NCBI GenBank assembly: GCA_964019155.1
Contig: OZ025239.1
Span: 113,398,520 to 113,462,519, forward strand
Length of the DNA: 64,000 nucleotides
Reading direction: 5' to 3'
Source of the DNA: Osedax fenrisi
Lineage: Eukaryota > Annelida > Polychaeta > Sabellida > Siboglinidae
Below are positions 1 through 13,669 of the stretch, piece after piece. The first letter of the stretch is position 1, and every line of letters starts with the position of its first letter. Made by a program: the position numbers and the translations under genes. Under the pieces are notes generated by a model. It did no database searches. It saw nothing but the letters and a program-made list of their open reading frames with translations, and was not told the origin of the DNA.

Positions 1-1171
1 CTCCACTGTTTTCACTATAATATTATAACTAGCAATAAAATATGTATTCAGATACCAATAAATGAATCACATGACACATGTGTGTGTGTGTGTTTGTGTG
101 TGTGTATGTATTGTTCTATTATACAATGTCACTTGTATACACCTGATATATATACCTGCTACTTAGGCTATTATTTACAGATGATGATTAAATAGAGATA
201 TTTCCAAGAATAGAAAGGTCATTCACAGATACAATATGAAGGATAAGATGAAACATAAACCATTCAACTATATTTAATTAGACCACAATCGTTCATTGAT
301 GCATGGGCATATACCGGGGTCAAAGGTTAACATTCATGTAACATTATCACAGTATATTAGGAATATAATCTCATGTAACCTATGTTAATGGTGGGATGTA
401 TGGGAGTGAGACAACAGATTCATCATACTTCCAATAGAATAAATATTATACCAATAATAACAACAACAACAACAACAACAACAACAAAAACACTGTGACA
501 GGTACATACTTTTTAGGTGCGAATGCTGGAAAAGAGGAAGGTTGGACAGGGGAAGATCCTCCCTCAATGCTGTTTCCTGTAATGTGTGTGTATGTGTGTG
601 TGTCTGTATGAATAAAGTGAATGTTTATGTGTGTATATGTGTGTGTTTATCTGGAGATGTATGTGTTTGTATGTAGGTATGTGTGTATGTGTGTGTGTGT
701 ATGTATAACATAAAAAACATTTATATATAATCCACAAATAGTAGAATTTATGTTAATTTAATAGTATATATTATACATATACACACACAATTATACAAAT
801 ACTCAGACATAAAAATAATCTCAACTACACTTATATTATATAATATATATTAACAAATATTTAATTAAAGATATTTTAATATTTTATTATTTTTTACTTT
901 AATTAGATTTTATCATTGACACATATTAAAGCTATATAATGTTGTATGTTGATTTAATATAATACATAACATTATATAATATTACATAACATTGCAAGAT
1001 ATAATAGAGGGTCAAATATATATAAATATATAGAGATACAAATATATATATAAACGTAATACGTATTGGTTTAGATATTCAAATAGAAAAGATAAAAAAT
1101 AGATTATATATAAATGATTGCATGCATATTTGTGTGTATGCATGTGTATAAGTGTATACTTACGTGCGTTC

Positions 1172-1173
<2 letters not shown>

Positions 1174-1219
<46 letters not shown>
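1174..1219. repeat. (TA)n microsatellite
   Basis: Uninterrupted TA run of about 45 bp. Confidence 0.9.
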
Positions 1220-1650
1220 GTACAACTAGCTTAGATGAAAGTATATATAGGGAGTTGGGTGAGCCAATATAAATATATATATATAGTTTACTAGAATGAA
1301 TGGTGCAGTTTGTGTGTTAAATAGTTGTATATTATAGCACACTTTGATTATTGGATAAGTGTGTGAAGTCTGCGGTGCGATAATATAACACGCAATTAGG
1401 TTCCTGCCTGAACAACGTGATATCAAAAAGGTGCCTTAATATAAGTAGTTATATAACAACACCACGTATAGCAGTGAAAAGTATAAAAAGTATAACAACC
1501 GACACCTGTATGGGCATCCGGTAAAATAAAAAATCCTATATAGTGTCTGTGTTTGTGTGTGTGTGTATTTGTGTGTGTATTTCACATATGCGTGGTTATT
1601 TATTTGACAAGTAACTATAGTTAGTAACTATATATAGTAACTATTGAAAT

Positions 1651-1753
1651 AAACTACTACTACTATAGTAGTAGTAGTTTACTCGCTCGTTAATAATATA
1701 CTGATACTACTACTACTATAGTAGTTGTATCAGTATATTATTAACGATCGAGT
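1651..1753. repeat. Two adjacent palindromes with shared core
   Basis: A perfect 30-bp palindrome at 1651-1680 centred on CTATAG is followed by a 73-bp near-perfect palindrome (1681-1753) with the same ACTACTACTATAGTAGT core and arms CGTTAATAATATACTGATAC. Confidence 0.9.
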
Positions 1754-2404
1754 AGGGTTGAGTTGTCACGTTACCATGGGGAAATATAATTAAATTAAAT
1801 CAATGTTACCTGCAGGTTATTATCCATGGATAATATATATGAAAAATTAAAAAATCAAACAAATAAATAAATGTACCTAGTTAACATGTTATTATATTGT
1901 CTGTAATATATGTAATACATATGACACATACGTCGTATATGTTAGTTCGCTAATGAATGTATGTATATAGGCAGGCTGTCATAATATAGATCCATTTATA
2001 TTGTAATATCGCCGCACAGAATTATACATATTACATGACACCTTTCGTAGATATACTGTGGATATCGAATTTACAGTATATATATTTACACATTAAAGAT
2101 AAGGATAAACTATCAATAATGGTAAGAAGGTCATATATAGTCATTTTAATCAATACTATGTAATATATATATATATACATTATATATATATACATTATAT
2201 ATATATACATGTATATATATATTTAGAATAAAGTAGAATATAAATAGTTTATTGGAATAATTACATTTAATTTTTTTATTATCCAAAAGGTTCAAAAATA
2301 AGACATCTTTTTGTATATTTCCAATGTAGATACATTATTCATTAAACACTAACAGTTAGCAGGAAATGTTACTAATTGACAGTAAATTATTCTATTTTAC
2401 ATGA

Positions 2405-2480
2405 GCAAACGTACACTATACGTCGTATAGTGTATACATATACGTCGTACAGTGTACGGTGTACGTCGTACACATATGTA
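2405..2480. repeat. ACGTCGTA palindromic cluster
   Basis: TACACTATACGTCGTATAGTGTA followed by diverged units TACGTCGTACAGTGTACG and GTACGTCGTACAC; each is close to self-complementary. Confidence 0.7.
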
Positions 2481-2676
2481 TGTATACTTTATACATGAAT
2501 TAAATAGTAAACTAATATATATATATATATATATATAAATATATTTAATTTAATTTATAATTACAGGCAAACAAAGTGATATTATATGAAGATATCGTGG
2601 ATATATATAGGTGACGTGACAAATCGATAGAGATTTGTTATTAAATATAGTAGGCAATACTTCCTGTAATGTAATA

Positions 2677-2707
<31 letters not shown>

Positions 2708-2713
2708 AATTAT

Positions 2714-2714
<1 letters not shown>

Positions 2715-2750
<36 letters not shown>
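2715..2750. repeat. (GT)n and (TA)n compound microsatellite
   Basis: A TA run, preceded at 2678-2707 by a GT/TATG run. Confidence 0.85.
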
Positions 2751-2759
<9 letters not shown>

Positions 2760-2949
2760 TTAATAAACACTGTTTATGTGTGTTAAATATATCGGGGAGA
2801 TATATCCAAATGATATTACAAACAGTTATTATACGTGCATTGTGCATTCGAGTATTGTTACAAGTGTATGTGTGTGTAGTGTGTGATAAGTATACGCAGC
2901 ACACACTATGGTAATGGTATATATATAGGAAATATCATGTAAAGATAGC

Positions 2950-2983
<34 letters not shown>

Positions 2984-3170
2984 ATGTGTGTGTGTGTGTG
3001 TGTGTATGTATTTGTGTATTCGTACACTGTGCGTGAACGACATAGTACGTGGTATTATATGGTTAAATGGATAATAGATATTATATAATGTAATGTCACG
3101 TGGTTAAGTTGTTTAAGGGCAATACACCAGTAGCAGCCGGTGAATAATATACCAGCGGTCACGCAACCAA

Positions 3171-3291
3171 GTCACGTGGAGCGCGCTAGTCACGTGGAGC
3201 TCGCTAGTCACGTGGAGCGCGCTAGTCTCGTGGAGCGCGCTAGTCACGTGGAGCTCGCTAGTCACGTGGAGCGAGCTAATCACGTGACGAT
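3171..3291. promoter_or_regulatory. 18-bp tandem array of CACGTG E-boxes
   Basis: Six 18-bp units of the form GTCACGTGGAGCGCGCTA plus a partial seventh; all but the fourth (CTCGTG) carry a palindromic CACGTG E-box and most carry a GCGC or GAGCTC block. A TATAAA (in GACGATATAAACC) follows directly on the plus strand. CACGTG is the core site of bHLH-Zip factors such as USF, MYC/MAX and MITF. Whether it acts as a promoter is not shown. Confidence 0.45.
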
Positions 3292-3496
3292 ATAAACCAG
3301 CGCATCGCTCAATTATAGGTTTCCTAGTGCGAGTTCGTGTGTGGCACACACTGTGTGCCCGGAAGAGTGCGAGCCGGTGCGGTAAGCTGTGCGCATACAC
3401 GAGTGGTGCGCGTGTATAACGCACGCATTAGTGATATACACTGTATTGAGAAATAATATATAGGGAATATAAGGATAAATATGGAATATAAAGATG

Positions 3497-3538
<42 letters not shown>

Positions 3539-3894
3539 CTGTTATATGTACACTAGTATCATTAAACCACACCCGTAGTATGGGCTAACACGTGTTCAAG
3601 GACGAGTAAACAATAAATGATTAGATAACTAAATAATCAGCTGGCTAACTATTATATAAGGATATAGTAGTAGTATACTATAGTATATACTATATATAGT
3701 ACAACTTATATACAAGTTTTATTATAGTAACAATTATTTGTATTATTTATATTATTAGGTAGTAGGTATACCTACTATAGTAGTAATAGTAGTAATAGTA
3801 GTAATAGTAGTAATAGTAGTAATAGCAGTAATAGTAGTAACAGTTGTAATAGAACATAGTGATAAAATCACTATTTACTGAGCATTATTAAATA

Positions 3895-3940
<46 letters not shown>

Positions 3941-4860
3941 TATATATAATGATACTTATGCATATCATATTCATAAACAATAGGTTACATAAAGCTTATG
4001 GGCTGATACCATATATATATATGTATAGCCTATAGGCTGTTATTGAGTAATAACGACATCGCTCAATGCACACACGCACGCATGCGTCGCACGGAGATGC
4101 TGTGATAATGTGGTAACTTCTTACGTAACTCGCTGAAGAGTGACAGTAAATCGATATTATCACTACAAGTTATGCAATAGTTGTACGTATCTAGAGCGAG
4201 ATCACGTCACCGCTATAAAAACAGATATATGTACTATAGTATTGATGTAGGCGGCTATAGGTATACCCGAATACCACATATATGTGTATACGTGGAGGAG
4301 GTTAGATGCAGCGAACAGATGTTACGTAACTCAATAACAGTGTTACGCAATAGCTGTGGAACAGCCTGGCAATATCTAGCATTATTATTACCTTATTGTT
4401 CTGTAGCTCTCTGCAGAGAGCCATGGCTGCTGTTTTATGGTGGTAGTATTGATACAACGTGCTGGCGACACTACGGATAGAATCTATAGTGCCCAGAGAA
4501 GGTGTTTAATGTCACGCTAATAAAGAGGAGCAGGAGCAGGAGGAGCAGGAGCAGGAGGAGGAGGAGAAGGAGGACAGAAACATGCTCACTATTTCCTCAC
4601 CACGTACCCACTTAAACATAGTAATCGTATTATCGTATTCGTATTATACAAGTAATATTATGTAAAGCCATAGTTTGTGTTACTGTATGTTTGTGAGTGT
4701 GAGTGTTTGTGATTGTGAGTGTTGGTGTGTGTGGGTGTGTGTGGGTGTGTCATAGAACTAGATAGAACTTTCTCTATAGCTCTATGGGGTGTGTGTATGA
4801 TAGAGAGAGAGAGAGAGATACAAGTGTGCATGTGTACGATTGTTAGTCAGAGTGTTGTAG

Positions 4861-4901
<41 letters not shown>

Positions 4902-5561
4902 TTATCCTAACGATGGTGTCTATTAAATGTCACACATATTCTATATATGTACATAAAGTCACGTGTTCAGATATAAGGACATTTGGTGGTTCCATTGTTT
5001 ACATTAATGTAGATACGGTACAAATATTTACATCATTACACACATACGACGTACTAAATACACACGTGTTCTTAATATATAGTAGACATGTCAGGGCATA
5101 CTATTATTGTCAACTTTTCTATTACATATAATATGTTTATCAATACGTATATTGTATAAATATTGAATAATTAATTATATATATATATAGAAAATATATA
5201 AAGGCACAATATATAAAATACCTGTATACTTTATGTATACTTATATATAGTGTATATATTATAACTGGAGTGAGTTCGTGCGTGTTTTAGCATAATGTTA
5301 TTTTAGTTATATAATAGTCATATAAGAGGTATAGAGAAAAGATAGAGGAGAGGAAGATGAAGAGGAGGAGGAGGCGGGGAGGGAGGGAGGGAGGTAGAGA
5401 TTTAGGGAAGTATTGTACTTGAATACTTGAATAAGTGTACCAGTGAGAGGTTGTGCGGGTGCGTAATTCAGATATCTAAAGAAGGGGGGATATGACTCAT
5501 CAAGTATGTAATACGTTATCTTCTCTCGGGGTAAAAACCAATCACTGAATATTTACATATT

Positions 5562-5595
<34 letters not shown>

Positions 5596-6112
5596 TAGTA
5601 CACATGGTTATTAAGTATGCTAGTGTGCGGTTATAACGTTATACACACCCACACACGCACACTCACACATATACGATGGTGATAACGATACTAGTAATGT
5701 TGATATGCTTTCAGTAATACCAATGCTTTCAGTAATACCTAAACACCCTATAGACGTAGAAGCGTGTGTCTGCGCGCTTACCGACATTGTACGTGTGGGA
5801 GAGGAGGGATATTGATGAAGCTGAAACATACATACAGGTAGTACTACTATGTATGTGTATAGTATACACTGTATACTATAATATACAGTATTGTGTACAT
5901 CGTGTAATGTATATGCACTGTTTGTGTATTCTATAGTCAGATAAACCCAGATAAATAGCAATGTGTTTATTTATCTGAATATCTCACTCTATACAGATAT
6001 AGCGCACACACACAAATAATATATGTATACAATATATATGTTACAAAATCAATTCTAGTGTATAAATAGTCGCAATGTGATTACGTAAGAAGGTTTAATA
6101 ATAGACTGCTGT

Positions 6113-6134
6113 TACACAACGATTCAATAACATC

Positions 6135-6200
<66 letters not shown>

Positions 6201-6234
6201 TATATAATTGGTATTATTGAATCATTGTGTGTCG
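6113..6234. repeat. Imperfect inverted repeat around a TA/GT tract
   Basis: Arms ACACAACGATTCAATAACAT.. and ..TATTATTGAATCATTGTGT flank about 60 bp of TA and GT repeat. Confidence 0.75.
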
Positions 6235-6913
6235 TCATAACTGCTATATATTATTATTATTCTTGTGATTAGTCTTATTATGCATGTATGACGCAATCAT
6301 ATGCCTAGATGAAACGAGTGTAGGTATGTAAATGACGCAATAGAACTATTTACTAAACTCCAACGTCCATCACCAATCGTATTACTACTGCCAATATAAA
6401 AGATGATACGCCTATATGGGTATAGTATACTAATGAGGCGTAACTAGTAGCAACGGGGGTCACGTGAGACAAATACCATACGAGGACAAGTCATATATAT
6501 ATGTGTATCCTATATGGTATTAGTGGTCAGTGTGGTAGAGGTGGAGGTGGAAGTATGGTAGTGGTAGTGGTCAGTGTAGTGGTAGTAGTGGTAATGCTAT
6601 AAATGACATGAGAGATAGGCTTACGTGACGTGATAGTGTATACTAGAATCATCACAGCGGTGCGAGGTCGGTGCGGTTGATAGAGTGTGCGGCGCGCACT
6701 AGAGATATGTCGATATATCGAGTACACACGATGGTTCGCTATTTCAACAGTGACCAGTATTGCAGCAGTAATAGTAGTAGCGGTGCACTACACGCGAAAG
6801 TTCGTACGGGGATAGTGTATGTATGTACGACATTGCCCGTATTGCATTCATCGGTGAGACTGTATCACATGCAATGGATAACATCCATCGCTATTTCTGT
6901 CGCTGCTGCTTCG

Positions 6914-7118
6914 ATGTACAGTGTACATTGTACAATGTACAATGTACATTGTACAGTGTACAATGTACAGTGTACAATGTACAGTGTACAATGTACAGTG
7001 TACAATGTACAGTGTACAATGTACAGTGTACAATGTACAGTGTACAATGTACAGTGTACAATGTACAGTGTACAATGTACAGTGTACAATGTACAGTGTA
7101 CAATGTACAGTGTACATA
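6914..7118. repeat. TGTACA heptamer array, small
   Basis: A run of 7-bp units TGTACAN. After a few irregular units the last base alternates strictly A, G, A, G, giving a 14-bp period. The TGTACA core is self-complementary. Long open frames here on both strands are a by-product of the period. Confidence 0.9.
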
Positions 7119-7171
7119 GACAATTATATAAATGTACATTGTACACTGAATATTTATATAATTGTCTATGT
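7114..7171. repeat. 20-bp stem hairpin next to the heptamer array
   Basis: ACATAGACAATTATATAAAT is perfectly inverted at 7152-7171, with an 18-base loop containing TGTACA. Confidence 0.85.
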
Positions 7172-7245
7172 TTACGTGCATTGTAAGGAGTCATTACGAC
7201 ATCACAGTTATGGGTTGATGATTTTTGTTAATATCTTCATTGAAA

Positions 7246-7248
<3 letters not shown>

Positions 7249-7326
<78 letters not shown>
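7249..7326. repeat. (TA)n microsatellite
   Basis: Almost perfect TA run of about 78 bp with one phase slip. Confidence 0.9.
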
Positions 7327-8214
7327 CCACTATATAGTTAAGATAAGTATATACTATACACTATCAACATTAGTGTACTGTGATTGTGTATACTACAAAT
7401 CTATAGGGTTGCTGTGAGATATACGTTAGAAGTACATAGTGTACAACATACAGTAGACGGCAGACAGGGATATACAGATAATACACTATAGGTGTGCTGA
7501 CATACATCTCAGTCGGTGTTATCTATCTACTTCGTAATATTACTATAGCAGATTTACACATTTATCTATAAAAACATCAATTATTATTTGCATGGCCTCA
7601 TATTAACAATATCACTAGTAACTAAATACTATATATGTATGGTACCTGTATAACACATGTATACATAATGTGGTGTATACAGGTTGTGTTATAAGTGGCA
7701 GTGTGTAACGGAACACACTCCTATTTACACACGCACACACACACATACGCATACACGTACGCACACATACACACGCACACACACACGCACACACATACGC
7801 ACACACACAGTGCTAGTACGACGTGTGCACACAAGCCGGGAGCGCGTGCAAATATCAGCGAAGGCGGTATGCAGGGAAAGAGGGATGTTAATTATAGTTA
7901 TTATCGCTGTCTCTCAGGTAATACGTCTAGTAAAAGGTATACGTCTAGTAAACAGTTTAATTGATGTCAGTCTAGCTATGATGTCACCAGCCAGTGTGTT
8001 TATAATATATATTTATATATATATATATATAAATTATATAATATAATTGTGTGTGTGTATTTAAAACGAACATGTATTTCAGTAGAAATAACATTAATTA
8101 TGATCATAATAATAATGCCCATATTTAGTTATACCGTGGTTATACTAGACTCCTACGTACACGTTAACGACTCGGACTATGCTAGGGGACCTATCAAGGG
8201 TACGGCAGGCTTAC

Positions 8215-8455
8215 CGTTATAGGAGATACATCGGTGTAGTTTAAACAGCGTAAAGTTCATGGGTTCATCCTGAACAAAGCCTGCCAACTGATTACTAGAG
8301 TAGCTCTTGTGAATGCACGACGACATGGAGCTACCAAAAGTAGGCCTCGGGGGGCTTAGAGAGTTTACCGGGGAGGGGGTGGTTTCTGGTGCCAGCGTAG
8401 GCGGGTTGATGTACGGAGGTTTGGGAAGGTGGTGGGGTGGTTGGGAACGAGTCAT
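8215..8455 (-). CDS. Candidate coding exon of unknown family, Pro-rich then folded-looking
   Basis: The minus-strand frame in a GC-richer island starts at an ATG (MTRSQPPHHLPKPPYINPP) and passes through a Ser/Pro segment into QLAGFVQDEPMNFTLFKLHR-CISYN. It ends at a strong GTAAGC donor in phase 1. If unspliced it stops at 8177. An upstream AG (AACGTAG) would give a phase-2 start, which does not fit the phase-1 end of the exon at 18.4 kb, so direct joining is unlikely. It may be an alternative first exon or belong to another gene. No family recognised. Confidence 0.4.
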
Positions 8456-9169
8456 AGTGGTATGTGTGTCGGTACTACGTTACTGTTATACGGGTAGACA
8501 AAGGAACCACATTACTAGGCGGTTTCGATAATAGAAATGACAATGACTACGAAAGCTAAGCTATGCATATCTGTATACGTTATGGGCGCGACGAGCATAT
8601 AGATAGCCACGCCCACATTCAGCTTGAAATCATTCTAGCAGAATAATTGACCACGCCCCAAAACAAACTATCATATTCTCAGTATTAACAACAAATTAGC
8701 CTAAACAAGATTAATATTATATATTCAGATAGAAATTATCATATTATATATATTATATAATATATATAATATATATAATACAATATTTATATATTTATAT
8801 ATATATATATAGTTTATTGAGTGTTAAATACACACAAAATTACATGAAACAATAATTTAATAATAAATAACACATGAAAAAAAAGAATGATGGTTTACAC
8901 ATACTTTATATATATATATATATATATTTTAAATCTATATATTAATTTCAGTGTATAATATATGCAAATGTATATATTATATAAATATATATATATATAT
9001 ATATATTTTTTTAAATAACACATATTTGAAAAATTTCAAAAAAGTTTTCTACATATAATATATTACAGATTATTAAATGATTTTGTTCACAGAAATAATT
9101 TATTAATGCCTATATTGTAAAAAAAAACTTACTTTAGACAGGAATTTATAAATGTATCTATATACATTT

Positions 9170-9220
<51 letters not shown>

Positions 9221-11347
9221 ATATATAAACAGTAAACACAAACAGTATACATGTATAACATTACAAAGATTATAATATATTATTGAGGGAAGCAAGTACA
9301 TAATAATGTATCAGTATTTACTACTGGGTGAGGAGAGAGTGCTTTTTATTAAGTGAAATAATAACAATAAAACTATTGTCCATCAATGAAGTCAACAATT
9401 AATTATTCACAGTCAATGAGAGGGATAAGTATATTGGGATACATGATAAGAATAATGAATTATAAATAGTATATGTTTGCAATGATATACTTTTGCAGAG
9501 AGAACTAAAAATAATAGTATAGATACTGTACATCTTAAGGAGATGATTTAGTTATAATGCAAACATTACTTCATTATAGTATGCATTAGAGAGGCAGGGA
9601 TGGAGGGAAGTAAGGGATGGAATGGAGGAAGGGCAGGGAGTGTAGATAGGGAATTGAGGTAGGGCAGGAATGTATGTAGTAGGGATGAAAGGAATGAAGG
9701 GAGAGAGTAGAGGAGAGAATGAGAGAGAGAGGGAGTAAAAGAGGAGTAAGGGCAGTAGAGGAGTGAGCGAGGAGAGTAGAGATTGTGTGTGGAGAGAAAT
9801 ATGAAGACAATACATCCATTATTATAGAGTGATGTTAATGAAGTTTATAATGCATACAACTGGCAGTTTGATTATCTATAATAGAGATATCTCTATATAG
9901 AGATAAAGTAGTTGCCTAGTATGACAGTATAACTTTATCTGTAACATGGTTAACATAGAATCATCATCATGTACCATCATAGAACATTATTGAATATATA
10001 CCATTACACAATGGAATGTTTAATTAGAACTTTGATATCCGAAACACATTAAAACATAGTTATTTTAAGATATTTATGAGTATAACAATATATACTGGAA
10101 TATAATGCAAAATATATATATATGTTTTAGAGTATGTTATAGAAATTTATAATAATATAAAAAATAATCTAATTAAATATATATTAAATATATAATATAT
10201 CTATTAATACAAATATATACTAAATTTTGAAACTATGAAATTAAATGAATTCAGTTCATTTTTACAAATGATGATTATTTGATAACAATTATTCAATATA
10301 ATTAAATTAAATTTATATTAAGTTATTATCCACTCAGGTAATACTTTCTAGAAAATATTACCTGCAACTAATTCTATTATATATTAGATCTAAATAGATC
10401 TAACTAGAATTATAGTATCATTGCACTCGTTCTTATAAATTTAATTAATTATTAATTATTTAGTATTAATTCTAGTAGATGTAAAATAATTCAAATAATT
10501 CTCTCATTATAATTATCATTTATATATTTGTGAATTCTTTATTTTAATGATTTTCCCTATCTATTACATGTAAATTGCATACACAGAGTGTTAAAATTCA
10601 AAGTTAAAATTTTAAGTTAAAATTTTAAGTTAAAATTCAAAATAATACAATAAGTATTATATTATATATTTAGACATAATCATATAGAAATCATTGATTT
10701 AAAAAAAAGTTGTTGTATTAAGGTAAGGTAAATTCAAATGTGTAGGATGCTATACAATAAAATAAAGCAAATATAAAATAAAAGTTTCTAACGATATACA
10801 TAAATCAACATCATGAACTTGGTATTATCTTAATTTTCTAGCAAGTGGAGCTGAAAAATAAATTGTATATATGTAGATTCATTACACTATATTACTAGTA
10901 ATTTGCTTAAATTCAATAGATCACACTTAAACTGATTTGAAAACTAAGTTAGCATACTAGTTAGCAAAATAGATAATTACTATCCATAATAGTTAAGTTT
11001 AACATATCATAAATGTATATATTAATAAATTCATATTTGGTAAATTTTATTTAACTATTATTATAAATTATTAATTAATGATATATTTTAAAAATAAACA
11101 ACTTAATGAAGTTGAGTGATCATAAGTATGAATATAATTTATTAATGTATTCAATTAATATATACAGTAACATATATAAGTAGTAAAAATATAATGTTAC
11201 TATAACAACCCTTATAAAATACTATAACTTCAGAATTAAATAATAATCATAACACACTAAATAAGAAAAATAAACAATTATTATTATTATTAAAAATTTG
11301 TATATTGGTATTATGATTATCAGACTATATATAAAACGATATTGTTA

Positions 11348-11498
11348 AACGGCGGTTCTAAAAAAAGTATAATCAGATTAATAGGTGTGCTGTCTATCTT
11401 TTACATTATTAATTTTTTACAAAGTTGTATTAGGCAATTAAAATTTATAATGTAAAAGAGGCGTACTCTCAACCTGAGTATACTTTTGTAGAACTGTT
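11348..11498. mobile_element. Imperfect foldback element
   Basis: The left arm (GGTTCTAAAAAAAGTATA..TCTTTTACATTA) and right arm (TAATGTAAAAGA..TATACTTTTGTAGAAC) are diverged inverted copies of about 55 bp. Only one copy is seen here, so mobility is inferred. Confidence 0.45.
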
Positions 11499-11798
11499 AG
11501 GGTGTATGCAATAATGTATGCAATAATTTAAATGCATTTCATATAGTAATACAATAATTAAATATAAATAAATTAATTACTATTTTATTTTTACAAAATA
11601 ACAAAATGATCATTCTCTGGTTATAATAATGTTATTAAAATATTTGTTAACATATAGTAACAATAATAATTACAGTAACAATAATAATAAATACTATAAA
11701 TTATATATGTGTGTAGATTATATTAATATGATATAATATTATAATATTAATATGATATTATATTATATTTAAAAAATATTCATAATATAAATTATTAT

Positions 11799-12495
11799 AG
11801 GGTGTTCACACGATGCGGGTTTTGCTTGTCTTAGGAACAAATGCTGGACCGAATGCTTCAAAATTATAGATTCGGTCCAACATTTACTCGAATTCCTATT
11901 TTTCTCGCCGTACAGCAAAAATGGAAAATATCCTAATTTTTGCTGGACCGAAATATATTCTGGACCGAAATATCTTACTATCTTTGGTAATGTTTACAAT
12001 ATTATATAAAAATGTCATACTGAATAATTTTTATATAATTAATCATATTACTACAATATAAAATACAATATAAACATGTATTATATAGAATATACAAAAT
12101 TAAATAATTCAAGTAAATATATAATAAAAGTAGTTTAATTAAATGCTTTAAAGATCGAGAATCGTTTTAAATAATTATGCGCCCATATAGTTCTCATTCT
12201 GCAATTTTCACACGAAATATCCAGTGCAATTTCATCAGTTATTAAAAATAATAAATTATTTAAATAAGTATCCAAATAAGTATCCATAATTATAATAAAT
12301 GTAATTATAATAGATAACTTAAAATATTATTTTAATTTGAAATTTTTGTTTATTTACTTTAATTATTTTTTATTTCCGCTGTCAGTTATTCGTAACTACG
12401 ACAATTTAAACCCGCGTCGTGTGAACACTCGTGTTTTTTAAATGCTGGACCGAAAAATGTCGGTCCAGCATTTGTTCGTAAACAATAGTAACCCT
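11799..12495. mobile_element. MITE with GGTGTTCACACGA termini and inner hairpins
   Basis: GGTGTTCACACGATGCGGGTT at 11801 is inverted at 12408-12428. Outside it, a hairpin of the word TGCTGGACCGAA (12440-12475) and an ACCCT matching the left AGGGT close the element, with ATTAT on both flanks. The TGCTGGACCGAA word occurs five times, in both orientations. Non-coding; superfamily not assigned. Confidence 0.5.
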
Positions 12496-12711
12496 ATTAT
12501 ATTTAGATTTTTAGTTATATATATTTATCTATATATTGGATATTTCTAATAATTTAAAAGAAATATTTAAAAAAAAAATGTTATAAATAATTTCTTTACA
12601 ATAATCCTTTAATGGAAACAGTATAATAGATTATAATAATTATTATTAAATAAATTATATAGAAACAGTTTTTATTAATAAATATAATTATATGATAAAT
12701 ATGATATATAT

Positions 12712-12751
<40 letters not shown>

Positions 12752-13669
12752 CTTATCAATATTATCAACAATATTATTTCATATAATATCAAAGAAATCA
12801 AATAAATGAATTTAATATATATAAAAATAAATATTTAAAAAATGATTTCCCAGATAATTTCAAGAAACCCATTATTATGTAATAACAAAAAATATTTAAA
12901 AATTACTGATGTGTATATATATGAATATATTTACTATAATTTTTATAATATCAAAGAAATAAATTAACAATACTTACAAAGATTTTGCGAAGCAAAGATG
13001 GTTAACTCTCTATTAAAGCTATGTAATTATTTTAATATAGTTCTCATACCAACCACTAGATGGATAGACATGTATTATGTTAAGTTATATTTAATATTAT
13101 TAATTCATAAGGTAATTAATCTAATTATCAGACTAATATACTTTTAATATTATAATATATATGTGAATTATATTTAAAAAAATATATTTTAAAATTACGA
13201 CATTTTCACGGTATTGAAAGTTTATATTTAAATAACAATGACTGAATCGATCTACTTTTTACCTATACAAATTCGGTAAAATGTTTATGAATTCACTTTT
13301 GATATCTCCAAATAATATTTTTGCGGAATACTTACTTTTCGATATATATCGAATTTTTATACATATCTTAATTTAAGATTATATTAGTTACTTAGTTACT
13401 TTGATACTTATAAATGAATTATTATAATTAAAATAAAATAAGAAATTTAAAAATCTGATTTGTATAAAAATTAAAATATGTACTATTGGACCAATAAATA
13501 TGATAAAAGCATTTGAACATAATATAAAAGTTTCACAAAATTCATAAGCAGTTTTCATAAGCAGATATTTATTGATATTAGATTGATTTGAAAATTAAGA
13601 ATATAATCACAAGATAACATGGTATAACAAATATAGTTTATATTTTATAATAATTGTCTTCTTTATTCA

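Larger units (their letters stand above)
1..3100. other. AT-rich, gene-free DNA with microsatellites
   Basis: Apart from the repeats listed, nothing coding is seen: open frames are short, AT-rich or composed of GT/TA repeat peptides. Confidence 0.6.
3300..8160. other. Intergenic or intronic DNA with mixed composition
   Basis: AT-rich microsatellite stretches alternate with GC-richer patches bearing CACGTG, TTACGTAA and CGCACACAC words. The frame at 4181-4480 (plus) shows no recognisable domain and I do not call it. Confidence 0.5.

Noticed and set aside
3171..3291. CRISPR-like array
   Set aside because: Contiguous 18-bp units without spacers, in eukaryotic-type DNA; no cas genes.
6848..7337. 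Overlapping frames around the small heptamer array
   Set aside because: Same repeat artefact as the large array.
9552..9819. Two minus-strand Ser/Leu/Pro frames
   Set aside because: Arise from a GGGA/GAGA-rich simple tract; no splice sites or recognisable motif.
12976..13340. Lone CAAAGATTTTGCGAAGCAAAG end considered as a complete MITE
   Set aside because: No clear inverted right end or target duplication could be found; the ATACTTA recurrence at about 13330 is offset from any end.
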